NCBI GenBank assembly: GCA_964569025.1
Contig: CAZMSQ010000001.1
Span: 1 to 64,000 of the forward strand
DNA length: 64,000 bases
Direction of reading: 5' to 3'
Source: CAZMSQ01 sp964569025
Lineage (GTDB): Bacteria > Bacteroidota > Bacteroidia > Chitinophagales > Saprospiraceae
Position numbers and translations under genes: made by a program. This document shows positions 33,402 through 43,381 of the stretch, piece after piece. The notes under the pieces are model-generated. The model worked only from the letters and a program-made list of their open reading frames with translations, was not told where the DNA came from and searched no databases. Within the stretch, counting starts at the first letter, position 1; each line of letters opens with the position of its first letter.

Positions 33402-35204
33402 TCAGGAATTGATCCATTTGAGAATCCGGGCTGTTGCGGCTTTCCCGACCACGCTGATGAGGTCTTCTTCAGATGCTTCCCGAATTTTTTTTACTGAGCC
33501 AAAGGATGTCAGCAATTTGCTGGCTGTTTTTTCTCCGACCCCGGGAATTTCTGTCAATTCAGTGCGGGTAAAATCTTTCGAGCGCTGGTTGCGATGGAAG
33601 GTGATCGCGAAACGGTGGGCCTCATTGCGCGCTTGTTGGATGAGTTTGAGAGATTCAGACTTTTTATTGATGTAGAGCGGGACCGGATCATCAGGAAAAA
33701 AGATCTCTTCCAGTTTTTTGGCAATGCCGATGATCGAGATTTTTCCCTCAAGCCCCAGTTTTATGAGACTCTTCACGGCCGCGCTCAGCTGCCCCTTACC
33801 ACCATCGATGATAATCAGTTGCGGCAGAGGTTCTTCTTCGTCCAACAGGCGCCGGTACCGGCGAAATACAACCTCCTCCATCGAGGCAAAATCGTTTGGA
33901 CCCTCGACTGTCTTGATGTGATAGTGCCGATAATCCCGTTTGGCAGGCTTTGCATTCTTGAAGACCACGCAACTTGATACCGGATAGGAGCCCTGCATAT
34001 TCGAATTGTCAAAGCATTCAATATGCAGCGGAACCTGATCCATCTGAAGGTCCTCCTGGAGTGTGCGCAGTATTCGTTCTGCGCTGGTCTGTTTGCTTTT
34101 CCGACTGGCGGCTTCCTTTTTTTTCTGAAGCATCACAAATCGGGCATTCTTTTCCGAAAGCTCAAGCAGCCGGTGCTTGTCCCCCCGTTTCGGGACAGTA
34201 ATGGTCAGGTCACTTTCCCCAGGTACAGTCAGTTCAAAAGGCACCACAAGCTCTGGGCTTATGCTGTGAAAACGCTCGCGCAAGACAGGAATGGCATACA
34301 CCAGCAGATCGCCCTCATCATCGTTGAGGTTTTTGGTCAGCTCAAGGGTATGGGTATTGATAAGCGCGCCGTTGATCACCTTAAGGTAATTGACCCAGGC
34401 ACTTTTTTCATCAGTTGCGATTGCAAATACATCGACATCCCGGATAGTCTGACTGACCACTGTTGATTTGGCCTGATAGTCTTCAAAAGCTTCCAGCTTT
34501 TCTTTAATCCGTTGTGCCTTTTCAAACTCCAGATTTGTCGCGTAATGATGCATGAGTTCGCGAAAATGTTGACGAACCGGGCCGAAGTTACCGCGCAGGA
34601 TATTCCGAATTTGCTTGATCTTCTCATTGTAGTCTTCCTCACTCTCGAAATTCTCGCATGGTCCGAGACAATTGTGAATGTGGTATTCCAAACAGACTTT
34701 GTATTTGCCGCTTTCGATGTGCTGTGGAGAGAGATTCAGTTTGCAGGTGCGGAGCGGAAAAAGAGTGCGGATAAATTCGAGAATGACCTTGATTCTGCCC
34801 TTGGATGTGTAGGGCCCGAGGTATGTTGATCCATCCCGGATGACCCGCCGGGTAATAAAGACCCTCGGGAAGCGCTCATTTTTTATGCAGATGTATGAAT
34901 ATGACTTGTCATCGCGAAGCATGACATTGTATCTCGGTTGCCACTGCTTGATGAGGGTATTTTCAAGCAGAAGCGCATCCTGCTCAGTCTCGACGATGGT
35001 GAATTCGATGCGGGCTGCATTGGAGACCATCACGCGGGTTTTACCCGCCATGTGTTTTTTTGAACCGAAGTAGGACGATAGCCTGTTTTTGAGGTTTTTG
35101 GCCTTTCCGACATAGAGCACAGTATCGGTCTCATCCAGAAACCGATACACCCCCGGCTGGCGGGGAAGGGTTGGGGCCAGCGCCTGAAAATCACTGGTGG
35201 TCAT
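33402..35204 (-). CDS. uvrC: UvrABC excision nuclease subunit C
   Basis: A 600-residue nucleotide-excision-repair nuclease that cuts on both sides of a lesion with UvrA and UvrB. ATG at 35204 (MTTSDFQALAPTLPRQPGVY) is chosen over a longer frame crossing the divergent promoter region. The N-terminal GIY-YIG-type nuclease shows PGVYRFLDETDTVLYVGKAK (residues about 17-36), the UVR region lies near 205, the C-terminal endonuclease half has HIECFDNSNMQGSYPVSS and IIIDGGKGQL, and two helix-hairpin-helix motifs close the protein (LTEIPGVGEKTASKLL). It is divergent from uppS. Confidence 0.95.
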   Translation of the reverse strand: MTTSDFQALAPTLPRQPGVYRFLDETDTVLYVGKAKNLKNRLSSYFGSKKHMAGKTRVMVSNAARIEFTIVETEQDALLLENTLIKQWQPRYNVMLRDDKSYSYICIKNERFPRVFITRRVIRDGSTYLGPYTSKGRIKVILEFIRTLFPLRTCKLNLSPQHIESGKYKVCLEYHIHNCLGPCENFESEEDYNEKIKQIRNILRGNFGPVRQHFRELMHHYATNLEFEKAQRIKEKLEAFEDYQAKSTVVSQTIRDVDVFAIATDEKSAWVNYLKVINGALINTHTLELTKNLNDDEGDLLVYAIPVLRERFHSISPELVVPFELTVPGESDLTITVPKRGDKHRLLELSEKNARFVMLQKKKEAASRKSKQTSAERILRTLQEDLQMDQVPLHIECFDNSNMQGSYPVSSCVVFKNAKPAKRDYRHYHIKTVEGPNDFASMEEVVFRRYRRLLDEEEPLPQLIIIDGGKGQLSAAVKSLIKLGLEGKISIIGIAKKLEEIFFPDDPVPLYINKKSESLKLIQQARNEAHRFAITFHRNQRSKDFTRTELTEIPGVGEKTASKLLTSFGSVKKIREASEEDLISVVGKAATARILKWINS

Positions 35205-35301
35205 ACTTTGGTTGTCCTTATTTCGTTTGGACAAAACACGCAAATTTCCTGCGAAGTTGCAAGAATGCTTACCTTTACGATTTGAGGCCAATTGAGTGCC
35301 A

Positions 35302-36045
35302 ATGAACTGGAAATCGAGGATCGACAAGACGCATCTGCCCGAGCACGTCGCGGTAATAATGGATGGCAACGGCCGATGGGCCAAACAACAGGGAAAGCCT
35401 CGTGTGTTTGGTCACAGAAATGGAGTCAAAGCCGTGCGAAATACCGCAGAAGCAGCAGCTGAGCTTGGTATTCAGTGGTTGACACTCTACGCATTCTCTA
35501 AAGAAAATTGGCGAAGGCCCAAAAAAGAGGTTGGTGCCCTGATGGGACTTCTGGTTGATACACTGGGAAAAGAGGTCAAAACCCTCAATGAGAATAACAT
35601 CAGACTACAGGCCATTGGTGATCTTGACCTTATGCCCGATCGAAATCGTAAAGCCCTGATTCGGGGAATGGAAGATACGCGGACCAACACAGGTATGACC
35701 CTTATTCTGGCACTGAACTATAGCGCCAGATGGGAAATTGCCGAAGCAGCGAAAAAATTGACCAAACAGGCCTTGCTCGGGGAAATTTCTCCGGAAGACA
35801 TCACGGAAGACCGAATGGCCGAAGCACTGACAACCACTGGTGTGCCCGATCCCTCTCTTTTGATTCGGACCAGCGGAGAGAAACGTATTTCCAATTTCCT
35901 GCTCTGGCAAATTGCCTATGCCGAATTGTATTTTATAGAAACACTCTGGCCCGATTTTTCAAAAGAGGATTTCTATCAGGCAATCGTCGAATATCAGTCA
36001 AGAGAACGACGCTTTGGAAAAATCAGCGAACAACTGACTACCTGA
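35302..36045 (+). CDS. uppS: Undecaprenyl diphosphate synthase (isoprenyl transferase)
   Basis: A 247-residue cis-prenyltransferase that makes the C55 lipid carrier for peptidoglycan and glycans from FPP and IPP. VAVIMDGNGRWAKQQG (residues about 17-32) carries the catalytic Asp, and TLYAFSKENWRRP and LLIRTSGEKRISNFLLWQIA complete the signature. ATG at 35302 is preferred over GTG at 35296. bamA follows after a gap of 57 bases, an arrangement common in Bacteroidota and consistent with one envelope-assembly operon. Confidence 0.95.
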   Translation: MNWKSRIDKTHLPEHVAVIMDGNGRWAKQQGKPRVFGHRNGVKAVRNTAEAAAELGIQWLTLYAFSKENWRRPKKEVGALMGLLVDTLGKEVKTLNENNIRLQAIGDLDLMPDRNRKALIRGMEDTRTNTGMTLILALNYSARWEIAEAAKKLTKQALLGEISPEDITEDRMAEALTTTGVPDPSLLIRTSGEKRISNFLLWQIAYAELYFIETLWPDFSKEDFYQAIVEYQSRERRFGKISEQLTT

Positions 36046-36102
36046 ACAGATTTGCCCGAAAATGCTTTGCAACCGGGCATTTCAATTCAAATTTTTTCCC
36101 TT

Positions 36103-38796
36103 ATGGATTTCTATCCCTTTGCCCTGATCCGCCGACATGGCAGCCCTTTCGCTTTCGGACCCCTCTTCGGGTGTTTGCTGCTGTGTTTCGGATTTGCTCA
36201 CCTTGGCCATACCCAAACTTCTGTAGATTCCCTGCCTACAGTTGTCGATTATAGCGATCCGAAGGAGTATGAAATCGGAGGGATCGAAGTAACTGGTGCA
36301 GAATTTACCGATGTCAATGCCCTTAAAAGTATTTCCGGTCTCAGGGTTGGTGATAAAATCAGGGTTCCTTCTGATGAAATCCCTAATGCGCTTAAGTCAC
36401 TGTGGAAACTCCGCCTTTTCGATAATGTGGAGATTCTCCAGCAAAAAACAATAGGTGATATCGTATTTCTGGAAATCCACGTTACTGAACGTCCACGCCT
36501 CAGCCGCCATACATTCAGGGGAGTGAAAAAATCGTATCACGATGATCTCAATGACGAGGTGAATAGATTTTTGCTCAAAGGAGCCATTGTCACGCAAAAT
36601 GTCAAAACCAATGCCGCTGTCGCCATCCAGGAGTATTTTCGAGAGAAAGGATACCTCGATACTGAAGTCAAGGTGACTGAAGAAAAGGACGAACGCGCCA
36701 CCAATTCGGTGATTCTCATCTTCGATATTGCGCGAAATGACAGGGTCAAAATCAGGGATATTACCTTTCTCGGCAATGAAACCATTCCCGATAAGAAACT
36801 GAGAGGTAAAATGAAGGGCACAAGGCGCAAAAAGCGTCTGTTGTCAAATTCACGGTTTTTACGCGAAAAATATACCGAAGATCAGGAAGCTGTCATTGCT
36901 TTTTACAACACTCAGGGGTATCGTGATGCCCGCATCATTGGAGATTCCATCTGGAGAGATGAGAAGGGTGAATTACACATTGATGTAAGAATCGATGAAG
37001 GCAATCAGTATTATTTCGGGAATATCAGTTGGAAAGGGAATTCAATCTATGACTCTACAGCTCTGTCAAATGTGCTCGCAATTGGTCGTGGAGATATTTA
37101 TAACCAAGAGCTTCTTGATACACGTTTGCAATTCAGCATGGATGGTCGCGATGTGAGTTCACTTTATATGGATAACGGGTACTTGTTTTTTACCGTTGAC
37201 CCTGTGGAAGTTGCAGTCGCTGAGGATACCATTAATATTGAAATGCGAATCTTTGAAGGCCCCCAAGCGAATATTGACCGTGTCATTATCAGAGGGAATG
37301 ACCGGACTCATGAGCATGTGGCACGGAGAGAGCTTCGGACCCTGCCTGGTGCAAAATTTAGTCGCTCAGATATAATCCGGTCCCAGCGTGAGCTGATTAA
37401 TCTCGGATATTTCAATCCGGAGGCACTCGGCATCAATACGCCAGTCAATCCACAGCGTGGAACAGTAGACATCGAATACACCGTTGAAGAAAAGCCTTCA
37501 GATCAGCTCGAGCTCTCCGCCGGTTGGGGTGGCAGAGGTAATGGGGTGATTGGTACTCTTGGGGTTTCATTTAATAATTTCTCCATCCGCAATATCTTCC
37601 GCAAAGAAGCCTGGAAACCACTACCCCAAGGAGACGGTCAACGACTCTCATTGCGTGCACAAACCAATGGTCGTTTTTTTCAGTCTTACAACGCATCATT
37701 TACCGAACCATGGCTCGGCGGCAAACGGCCAACATCGTTTTCGGTTGGGGGTTCTTTGACCAGATTTACCAACGGATTTGATAAAAACTCAGTCAATTTC
37801 GGTGAGTTTTCAATTCTGAATTTCTTTGTCGGAATCGGAACTCGACTCAAATGGCCCGATGATAATTTCATTTCCAATACAACGGTCAACATCCAGAATA
37901 TCACCCTCAATAACTACGGAACCATATTCACGACTGATGATGGGGTGAACGTACAAAGGGGCGAGTATAAAAACTTTAACCTCCAGCAGACTTTCACACG
38001 GACCACCGTAGTTGACCCTATATTTCCGAAACGAGGGTCGCGGTTTGCCTTGACCATCCAACTGACGCCACCGTATTCGCTGTTCCGTCAAGACAATTTT
38101 TGGGCACTCTCAGAAGGTGATCGCCAAGCAGTTCTCAATCAGGAGAATGACCAATTGCTTTTGCTGAATCCGAATGCTGAGCCGTACACATTCTCCTCTC
38201 CATTCATTCAGAATAGAATCCAGCAAGAAGAAATCGCACGGCGATTCGATTTTCTGGAATACCACAAATGGAGATTTGATGCCCAATGGTATGCTCCGAT
38301 TGTCGGAAATCTCGTCTTAAAGGCGGAGGCAAAAATCGGGTTGCTTGGTGCATATGATAACGAAATCGGAGTGTCACCCTTCGAGCAATTCCAGCTTGGG
38401 GGCGATGGACTTGCCAACCAACAGGTGGGTTTAACCGGGGTTGACATTATTTCGATGAGGGGCTATGAAACGAATGACATCAATAATAATCAGGCAGCCA
38501 CGGTATTCAATAAGTACACGCTTGAATTGCGGTATCCGCTTTCTCTGAATCCGAACGCTACCATATTTGTGCACACCTTTCTGCAGGGTGGCAACGCCTG
38601 GGATGGATTCAGAAATTTCAACCCTTTCGATATGCGCCGTTCAGGAGGGCTTGGCCTCCGAGTTTTTCTTCCGATGTTTGGTACCCTCGGGTTTGATTAT
38701 GGAATTGGTTTCGATAAACCACAGTTGGTGAATCAAGGGGCTCGTTGGTCTGAATTTGGCCAGTTTAATATCGTGCTCGGGTTTGAACCGGAATAG
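36103..38796 (+). CDS. bamA: Outer membrane assembly factor BamA
   Basis: An 897-residue Omp85 protein that folds and inserts outer-membrane barrels. The ATG at 36103 leads to a signal peptide (about residues 1-39, ending HLGHTQ). Five POTRA domains occupy roughly residues 50-450; recognisable starts include YEIGGIEVTGAEF, HTFRGVKKSY, VKIRDITFLGNETI, YYFGNISWKGNS and ANIDRVIIRGNDRT. The barrel follows, with the Omp85 motif in the final strands (SGGLGLRVFLPMFGTLGFDY) and a C-terminal Phe-containing strand. The skp-like gene that often follows is replaced here by gldH. Confidence 0.93.
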   Translation: MDFYPFALIRRHGSPFAFGPLFGCLLLCFGFAHLGHTQTSVDSLPTVVDYSDPKEYEIGGIEVTGAEFTDVNALKSISGLRVGDKIRVPSDEIPNALKSLWKLRLFDNVEILQQKTIGDIVFLEIHVTERPRLSRHTFRGVKKSYHDDLNDEVNRFLLKGAIVTQNVKTNAAVAIQEYFREKGYLDTEVKVTEEKDERATNSVILIFDIARNDRVKIRDITFLGNETIPDKKLRGKMKGTRRKKRLLSNSRFLREKYTEDQEAVIAFYNTQGYRDARIIGDSIWRDEKGELHIDVRIDEGNQYYFGNISWKGNSIYDSTALSNVLAIGRGDIYNQELLDTRLQFSMDGRDVSSLYMDNGYLFFTVDPVEVAVAEDTINIEMRIFEGPQANIDRVIIRGNDRTHEHVARRELRTLPGAKFSRSDIIRSQRELINLGYFNPEALGINTPVNPQRGTVDIEYTVEEKPSDQLELSAGWGGRGNGVIGTLGVSFNNFSIRNIFRKEAWKPLPQGDGQRLSLRAQTNGRFFQSYNASFTEPWLGGKRPTSFSVGGSLTRFTNGFDKNSVNFGEFSILNFFVGIGTRLKWPDDNFISNTTVNIQNITLNNYGTIFTTDDGVNVQRGEYKNFNLQQTFTRTTVVDPIFPKRGSRFALTIQLTPPYSLFRQDNFWALSEGDRQAVLNQENDQLLLLNPNAEPYTFSSPFIQNRIQQEEIARRFDFLEYHKWRFDAQWYAPIVGNLVLKAEAKIGLLGAYDNEIGVSPFEQFQLGGDGLANQQVGLTGVDIISMRGYETNDINNNQAATVFNKYTLELRYPLSLNPNATIFVHTFLQGGNAWDGFRNFNPFDMRRSGGLGLRVFLPMFGTLGFDYGIGFDKPQLVNQGARWSEFGQFNIVLGFEPE

Positions 38797-38839
38797 GAGC
38801 ACGAAAGGTTTCTTTCTCAACGAATCAGGATGACAGGGC

Positions 38840-39325
38840 ATGAAATATGTGCATCTTCTTTTTCTCCTTACAATGTTCCTTTGCAGTTGCGGACCAGCTG
38901 TTTTATATGAGGAACACAAAGACATCCCCGAATTCGGGTGGAGGTATGCTGATACACTGAATTATGAGTTTTCAGTCACTGATACCCTTCAAATCTATGA
39001 TTTGTACCTGACTCTCTGGCATAACAGAGAATACCCGTTTCAAAACATGTACGTCAACGTAAATACCACCTTTCCCGGCGGTCAGCGGTTGACCGAGCGG
39101 CTATCTCTGGAGATGATGGACGAAGGGCACAGCACTTGGTTGGGAGACTGCGGCAGCGGGCACTGCCGGCTCGAACTAAGCCTTCAGAGAGGGGCATTTT
39201 TTCAACAACCTGGCACATATCAGATAACCCTAGAGCAGTTCACACGGCGTGACACACTTCCGGGTGTTGAAAAAATTGCCCTCAAAATAGAAGAGGCTGA
39301 TGCCAGAAGAGAATTTGATGAATGA
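38840..39325 (+). CDS. gldH: Gliding motility lipoprotein GldH
   Basis: A 161-residue lipoprotein; the lipobox FLCSC puts the acylated Cys near residue 17. The body shows the GldH pattern: EFGWRYADTLNYEFSVTDTL, YDLYLTLWHNREYPFQNMYV and ERLSLEMMDEGHSTWLG. GldH is required for gliding in Flavobacterium johnsoniae, where the Gld proteins are tied to the type IX secretion machine. That fits the T9SS cargo proteins in this window. It lies 43 bases after bamA and converges on the next gene. Confidence 0.9.
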   Translation: MKYVHLLFLLTMFLCSCGPAVLYEEHKDIPEFGWRYADTLNYEFSVTDTLQIYDLYLTLWHNREYPFQNMYVNVNTTFPGGQRLTERLSLEMMDEGHSTWLGDCGSGHCRLELSLQRGAFFQQPGTYQITLEQFTRRDTLPGVEKIALKIEEADARREFDE

Positions 39326-39338
39326 GAATTTTCTTGCG

Positions 39339-39821
39339 CTATTGCGCATCACCGATGTCAATTTGGACTGCATCTTGAAGGGAGTATAGGAGCCTGTTGA
39401 TGTCTCCTGTATTCAGTTGCAGTACTCCCCGAAGCATAATCGGCTCAGCAGTGTACTTAACCGGTTTTAAGGCTGTGACTTCCATGACTGTTTCCGGCCC
39501 TGCTCCTCCACAGAAATAGCACATATTGTAAGGATAGGCGGAAAAGACGAACTCCTGATGCGTTTTGTAACCCTCGACTGGGATGATATACCCCTTCACT
39601 TCAACAGTCGTGCCCTCGAGTGCTTTTACCTCTTGACTGTAGACCGGTACGTCGACCTTGAAGCCCATGATTTCGTCATATTCCTTTCGGAATGTAATTT
39701 TTGCCAACGTTTTCCACAAGCTGCCATCTGTACTTTGAGAAAGAGCCAGATTGTGGCTTGAGATTGCAAATGCGAAAACGAGGAAGATCGACAAAGCTGG
39801 AAGATTCAAACGGGTCGACAT
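39339..39821 (-). CDS. DUF3299-like exported protein
   Basis: A 160-residue secreted protein with signal peptide (cleavage near NLALS). The core VEVKGYIIPVEGYKTHQEFV, then the cysteine motif YNMCYFCGGAGPETVMEV, resembles the DUF3299 family of Gram-negative periplasmic proteins. The Cys pair CYFC could bind a metal or form a disulfide. Function unknown. It lies 13 bases from gldH, tail to tail, and 62 bases downstream of ftsH on the same strand. Confidence 0.75.
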   Translation of the reverse strand: MSTRLNLPALSIFLVFAFAISSHNLALSQSTDGSLWKTLAKITFRKEYDEIMGFKVDVPVYSQEVKALEGTTVEVKGYIIPVEGYKTHQEFVFSAYPYNMCYFCGGAGPETVMEVTALKPVKYTAEPIMLRGVLQLNTGDINRLLYSLQDAVQIDIGDAQ

Positions 39822-39883
39822 AAGTTTGAAAATAAGGAGTTGAAAAATAGAAAGCCGGGTACCTGATCCGTTTGTATTGTCAC

Positions 39884-41947
39884 TCAGGCGATGTCCTTTG
39901 TTTCACTTGAGACTTCCTTTCCTCGGGGCTCCTCATCAGATGAATGCCCATTCGATTGGGTTGTATGCTCAGAGGATTCTTCGGCATCATCAACGACAAT
40001 GGGCGACGGTAGTACTTCGGCAGGAGGAGTGCCCGGTCTGGGGCCGATGAGTTTTTCGACATCTGATTTGTGAATCACTTCCTTCTCCAATAATTCATGT
40101 GCCAGCTTTTCCAATTCCTCGCGCTTGCCGGTCAGTAGCTCTTTGGCTCGGCGATATTCATTCTCAATGAGTACTCTGACCTCTTCATCAATGAGTTTGG
40201 CTGTATTATCGGAATAGGGTTTGTGGAATTGCTCTTGTTGCATGCTGTAAAATGAGACATTTCCGACTTTAGGGTTCATGCCGAAGACGGCAATCATTGA
40301 ATAAGCCATTTTCGTGACCCGGTCGAGGTCATTTTGGGCACCTGTAGATACCTTTCCGAATACTACGTCCTCGGCAGCGCGACCTCCGAGGGTCATACAC
40401 ATACGGTCGAGAAGCTGTTCAGTTCGGGTGATGTATTCTTCCTTGGGCAGATATTGGGCATAGCCCAATGTACCGATTCCTCGAGGAACGATGGTCACCT
40501 TTACCAGAGGTGATGCATGGCTCAGATACCAGCCGCAGACAGCATGACCGGCTTCGTGGTAGGCAATTATTTCTTTCTCTTCGGGAGAGATCAGTTTGTT
40601 CTTTTTTTCGAGGCCCCCAATGACACGGTCGAGTGCGTAGTTGAAGTCGTCCATGTCTACAGCCTGCTTGTTTCGGCGCGCTGCGATAAGAGCGGCTTCA
40701 TTACAGACATTGGCGATATCTGCTCCTGCAAAACCTGGAGTCATCTCTGCGAGTGCAGCTGCGTCAACATCCTGAGACGTCTTGATGTGATTCAAGTGAA
40801 CTTTGAAAATGGCTTCCCGACCTTTAAGATCAGGTGCATCAATACCGATTTGGCGGTCAAATCGACCTGGCCGTAAAAGGGCAGAATCAAGGACATCAGG
40901 CCGGTTTGTGGCGGCCATCAGGATGACTCCTTTATCGGTACTGAATCCGTCCATTTCCACCAAGAGCTGGTTTAGGGTATTTTCCCGCTCGTCATTACCT
41001 CCTTGCACGGAGCCCCTGCCCCGTGCCCGGCCGATGGCGTCAATTTCATCGATGAAGACTATACAAGGTGCTTTTTCGCGGGCTTGCTTGAATAGGTCTC
41101 TGACCCGGGAGGCACCTACGCCAACAAACATCTCTACAAAGTCTGACCCTGATATCGAGAAGAAAGGGACACCTGCCTCGCCGGCAACCGCTTTGGCAAG
41201 TAGTGTCTTTCCCGTACCCGGAGGACCGACCAAAAGAACACCCTTCGGAATTTTTCCACCCAGAGACGTGTACTTTTTGGGGTTCTTGAGAAAGTCAACG
41301 ACTTCCATGACTTCCTCCTTGGCTTCATCTAACCCTGCGACATCCGTAAAGGTGACTGAAACCTTACTGTTTTGATCAAATAGAGTGGCTTTTGACTTCC
41401 CAATGTTGAAAATTTGTGCCCCGGGACCGGCCGCCCCGCCACTAACACGGCGCATAATAAACAACCACAGGGCTACCAGAATGACGATAGGTACAACCCA
41501 GCTCAGAAGAGGTCCTAGCCAGTCTTGTCGTCTTTCGTGTTTGACATAGAGGCGGTTGGCCTTGGGAATGCCATTTTGTTCCTGCACATCAGCGAGCAGT
41601 TCTTCAAATCGCTCCAACGAGCCAAACAGGTACGTGTAGTTTGCGGAAGAGTTTCCAAACTTGTTTTGAGCAGCATCAGAGTATTCAGTCTTTCCGAGAC
41701 TTTCAGGCTTGATAAAAACCTGGGCAAATTCACGGTTGATGACGACCAGTTTCTGGACGTCCTGACTGATTACCATTTGCTCAAGACGGGCCCATCCAAT
41801 GGATTCTGGGCTGTTTGAACCGAAACCTACAAGATTGATAACCAAAAGTATAAGTGCAATAACCCCATAAATCCAATAGGCATTAAAAGGGCTGCCATTC
41901 TTTTTTTGGCGATCGTTATCAGGAATATTTTTTTTCTCGTTTTCCAT
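39884..41947 (-). CDS. ftsH: ATP-dependent zinc metalloprotease FtsH
   Basis: A 687-residue membrane-anchored AAA+ protease for quality control of membrane and regulatory proteins. ATG at 41947 is used; a longer frame extends upstream without support. TM1 lies near residues 25-43 (WIYGVIALILLVINLVGF) and TM2 near 158-176; the AAA domain has Walker A GPPGTGKT near residue 235 and Walker B CIVFIDEIDAIG; the protease domain has HEAGH near residue 458. The C-terminal 50 residues are acidic and Ser-rich and look disordered. It follows rsfS, with a 178-base gap that has no other gene. Confidence 0.95.
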   Translation of the reverse strand: MENEKKNIPDNDRQKKNGSPFNAYWIYGVIALILLVINLVGFGSNSPESIGWARLEQMVISQDVQKLVVINREFAQVFIKPESLGKTEYSDAAQNKFGNSSANYTYLFGSLERFEELLADVQEQNGIPKANRLYVKHERRQDWLGPLLSWVVPIVILVALWLFIMRRVSGGAAGPGAQIFNIGKSKATLFDQNSKVSVTFTDVAGLDEAKEEVMEVVDFLKNPKKYTSLGGKIPKGVLLVGPPGTGKTLLAKAVAGEAGVPFFSISGSDFVEMFVGVGASRVRDLFKQAREKAPCIVFIDEIDAIGRARGRGSVQGGNDERENTLNQLLVEMDGFSTDKGVILMAATNRPDVLDSALLRPGRFDRQIGIDAPDLKGREAIFKVHLNHIKTSQDVDAAALAEMTPGFAGADIANVCNEAALIAARRNKQAVDMDDFNYALDRVIGGLEKKNKLISPEEKEIIAYHEAGHAVCGWYLSHASPLVKVTIVPRGIGTLGYAQYLPKEEYITRTEQLLDRMCMTLGGRAAEDVVFGKVSTGAQNDLDRVTKMAYSMIAVFGMNPKVGNVSFYSMQQEQFHKPYSDNTAKLIDEEVRVLIENEYRRAKELLTGKREELEKLAHELLEKEVIHKSDVEKLIGPRPGTPPAEVLPSPIVVDDAEESSEHTTQSNGHSSDEEPRGKEVSSETKDIA

Positions 41948-42125
41948 CAACACTTTTTTTACAAAAATGAAACCATTCTCGACAATAGAGAGAATGATTT
42001 TTCCACCAAGAGATAACACCTCCTGGGCAGCTTCGTTGAGTGCGGCTCCATCTAATCGATTTACGCTGCGCCACACCCGACCAATTCAACGCCATTTCTT
42101 TCGAACACGTTTCTGGGGCCTTCTC

Positions 42126-42515
42126 TCAAACGCTCTCATATTCAGTACAAGCTGCATCACTCCACATATCTTCCAGCTGGTAAAACTCTCTTGTCTCCCT
42201 GTAAAAGACGTGAACGACTGTGGTAAAATAATCAACAAGAACCCATTTGCCTCGTTGCTGGCCTTCAATCAGTGCCGGTTTAATGCCTGCTTCCGTCTTC
42301 ACCTTCCGGACAATATGGTCTGCTATGCCTCGAACCTGAGTATCGGAATCACCTTCACAAATGATAAAAAAATCAGCCGGAGCGTCATCCAATGACCTGA
42401 GGTCGAGTTTTACAACATGCTTGCCCTTGTTGTCCTGAATGCAATCAATGATGAGTTCGTTCAGTTCTTCTACAGAAAGTGTTGTTGAGGTGGGAGCGTT
42501 TGGTTGTGATTTCAA
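42126..42515 (-). CDS. rsfS: Ribosomal silencing factor RsfS
   Basis: A 129-residue protein that binds uL14 on the large subunit and blocks subunit joining when nutrients are low. The family pattern is clear: GKHVVKLDLRSLDDAPADFF near residues 31-50, then FIICEGDSDTQVRGIADHI, and WVLVDYFTTVVHVFYRETRE near 91-110. It is divergent from birA and leads into ftsH, a pairing seen elsewhere in Bacteroidota. Confidence 0.95.
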   Translation of the reverse strand: MKSQPNAPTSTTLSVEELNELIIDCIQDNKGKHVVKLDLRSLDDAPADFFIICEGDSDTQVRGIADHIVRKVKTEAGIKPALIEGQQRGKWVLVDYFTTVVHVFYRETREFYQLEDMWSDAACTEYESV

Positions 42516-42619
42516 ATCAGTACTTTAGTTGACCTAAGATAAGCTATAATTGGGTGATAGAAAGAAAACCGGAGTATTGAACCTTCTTGGTTGAACGATT
42601 AAAAATACATGCAATTGTC

Positions 42620-43381
42620 TTGAAAACACAAATCATTGGCAAACGGTTTCATCATTTTTCCTCACTTTCATCGACCAATGACTATGCGCTGTCTTTGATT
42701 ACAGACCAGCTGCCTGAGGAAGGTACGGTCATTACTGCCGGTGTCCAGCATTCCGGTCGGGGTCAGCGCGGTGCAGTTTGGGAAGGTGAAGCCGACAAAA
42801 ATCTTTATTTTTCAACGATTCTGTACCCATCATGGCTGCCTCCGAGGCATTCGTTCGCCCTGAGCCAGGCAGTTGCTCTTGCCGCAGCTGAAACTGTTTC
42901 TCTCCAGATAGATGAGCCGGTGGAGATCAAATGGCCGAATGATGTCATTGTGAGACGTCGAAAGGTTGGAGGCATTCTCATTCAGAATGGATTTCAGGGC
43001 TCAGTGTGGAAATTCAGTGTTGTAGGTATCGGTTTGAATATCAATCAGCTGGGTATGGGTTCAGTCGTTCCGCATGCAATTTCATTGACGGACCTGACAG
43101 GTGTTGTGTATGACCTGAATGACATTTGCCTCCAACTGTGCCAATTGCTGGATGTTTACTATGGCCAGATCATGAGTGGAGGGTATCAAGGCATCCGGAA
43201 TGAGTACGAGCAGCGATTGTTTCTGAAAGGAGAATGGTCAGGGTACAAAATTGCAAATGGTCAAAGGGTGGAAGGATGTATTGAAGGAGTTGATGATAGT
43301 GGATTGCTGAAGGTGTTCATTGGAGGCAAGCTCATGCGTTTTGACATCAAAGACATAAGCTTGATTTGGGAGATCGAATAA
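42620..43381 (+). CDS. birA: Biotin--[acetyl-CoA-carboxylase] ligase
   Basis: A 253-residue ligase that attaches biotin to the carboxyl carrier protein. The TTG at 42620 gives MKTQIIGKRFHHFSSLSSTN, close to homologues; a TTG at 42587 is the alternative, and no ATG fits. Motifs: SSTND, AGVQHSGRGQRGAVWEGE (biotinyl-AMP loop, near residue 50), IKWPNDVIV and KVGGILIQ. No N-terminal DNA-binding domain is present, so it is an enzyme only and not a repressor. Its stop abuts the mltD-like stop with no bases between. Confidence 0.92.
   Translation: MKTQIIGKRFHHFSSLSSTNDYALSLITDQLPEEGTVITAGVQHSGRGQRGAVWEGEADKNLYFSTILYPSWLPPRHSFALSQAVALAAAETVSLQIDEPVEIKWPNDVIVRRRKVGGILIQNGFQGSVWKFSVVGIGLNINQLGMGSVVPHAISLTDLTGVVYDLNDICLQLCQLLDVYYGQIMSGGYQGIRNEYEQRLFLKGEWSGYKIANGQRVEGCIEGVDDSGLLKVFIGGKLMRFDIKDISLIWEIE

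Noticed and set aside
41948..42076. Longer FtsH N-terminus of 43 residues
   Set aside because: The MENEKK start at 41947 matches the usual FtsH N-terminus directly before TM1; the upstream part has no similarity to known FtsH.
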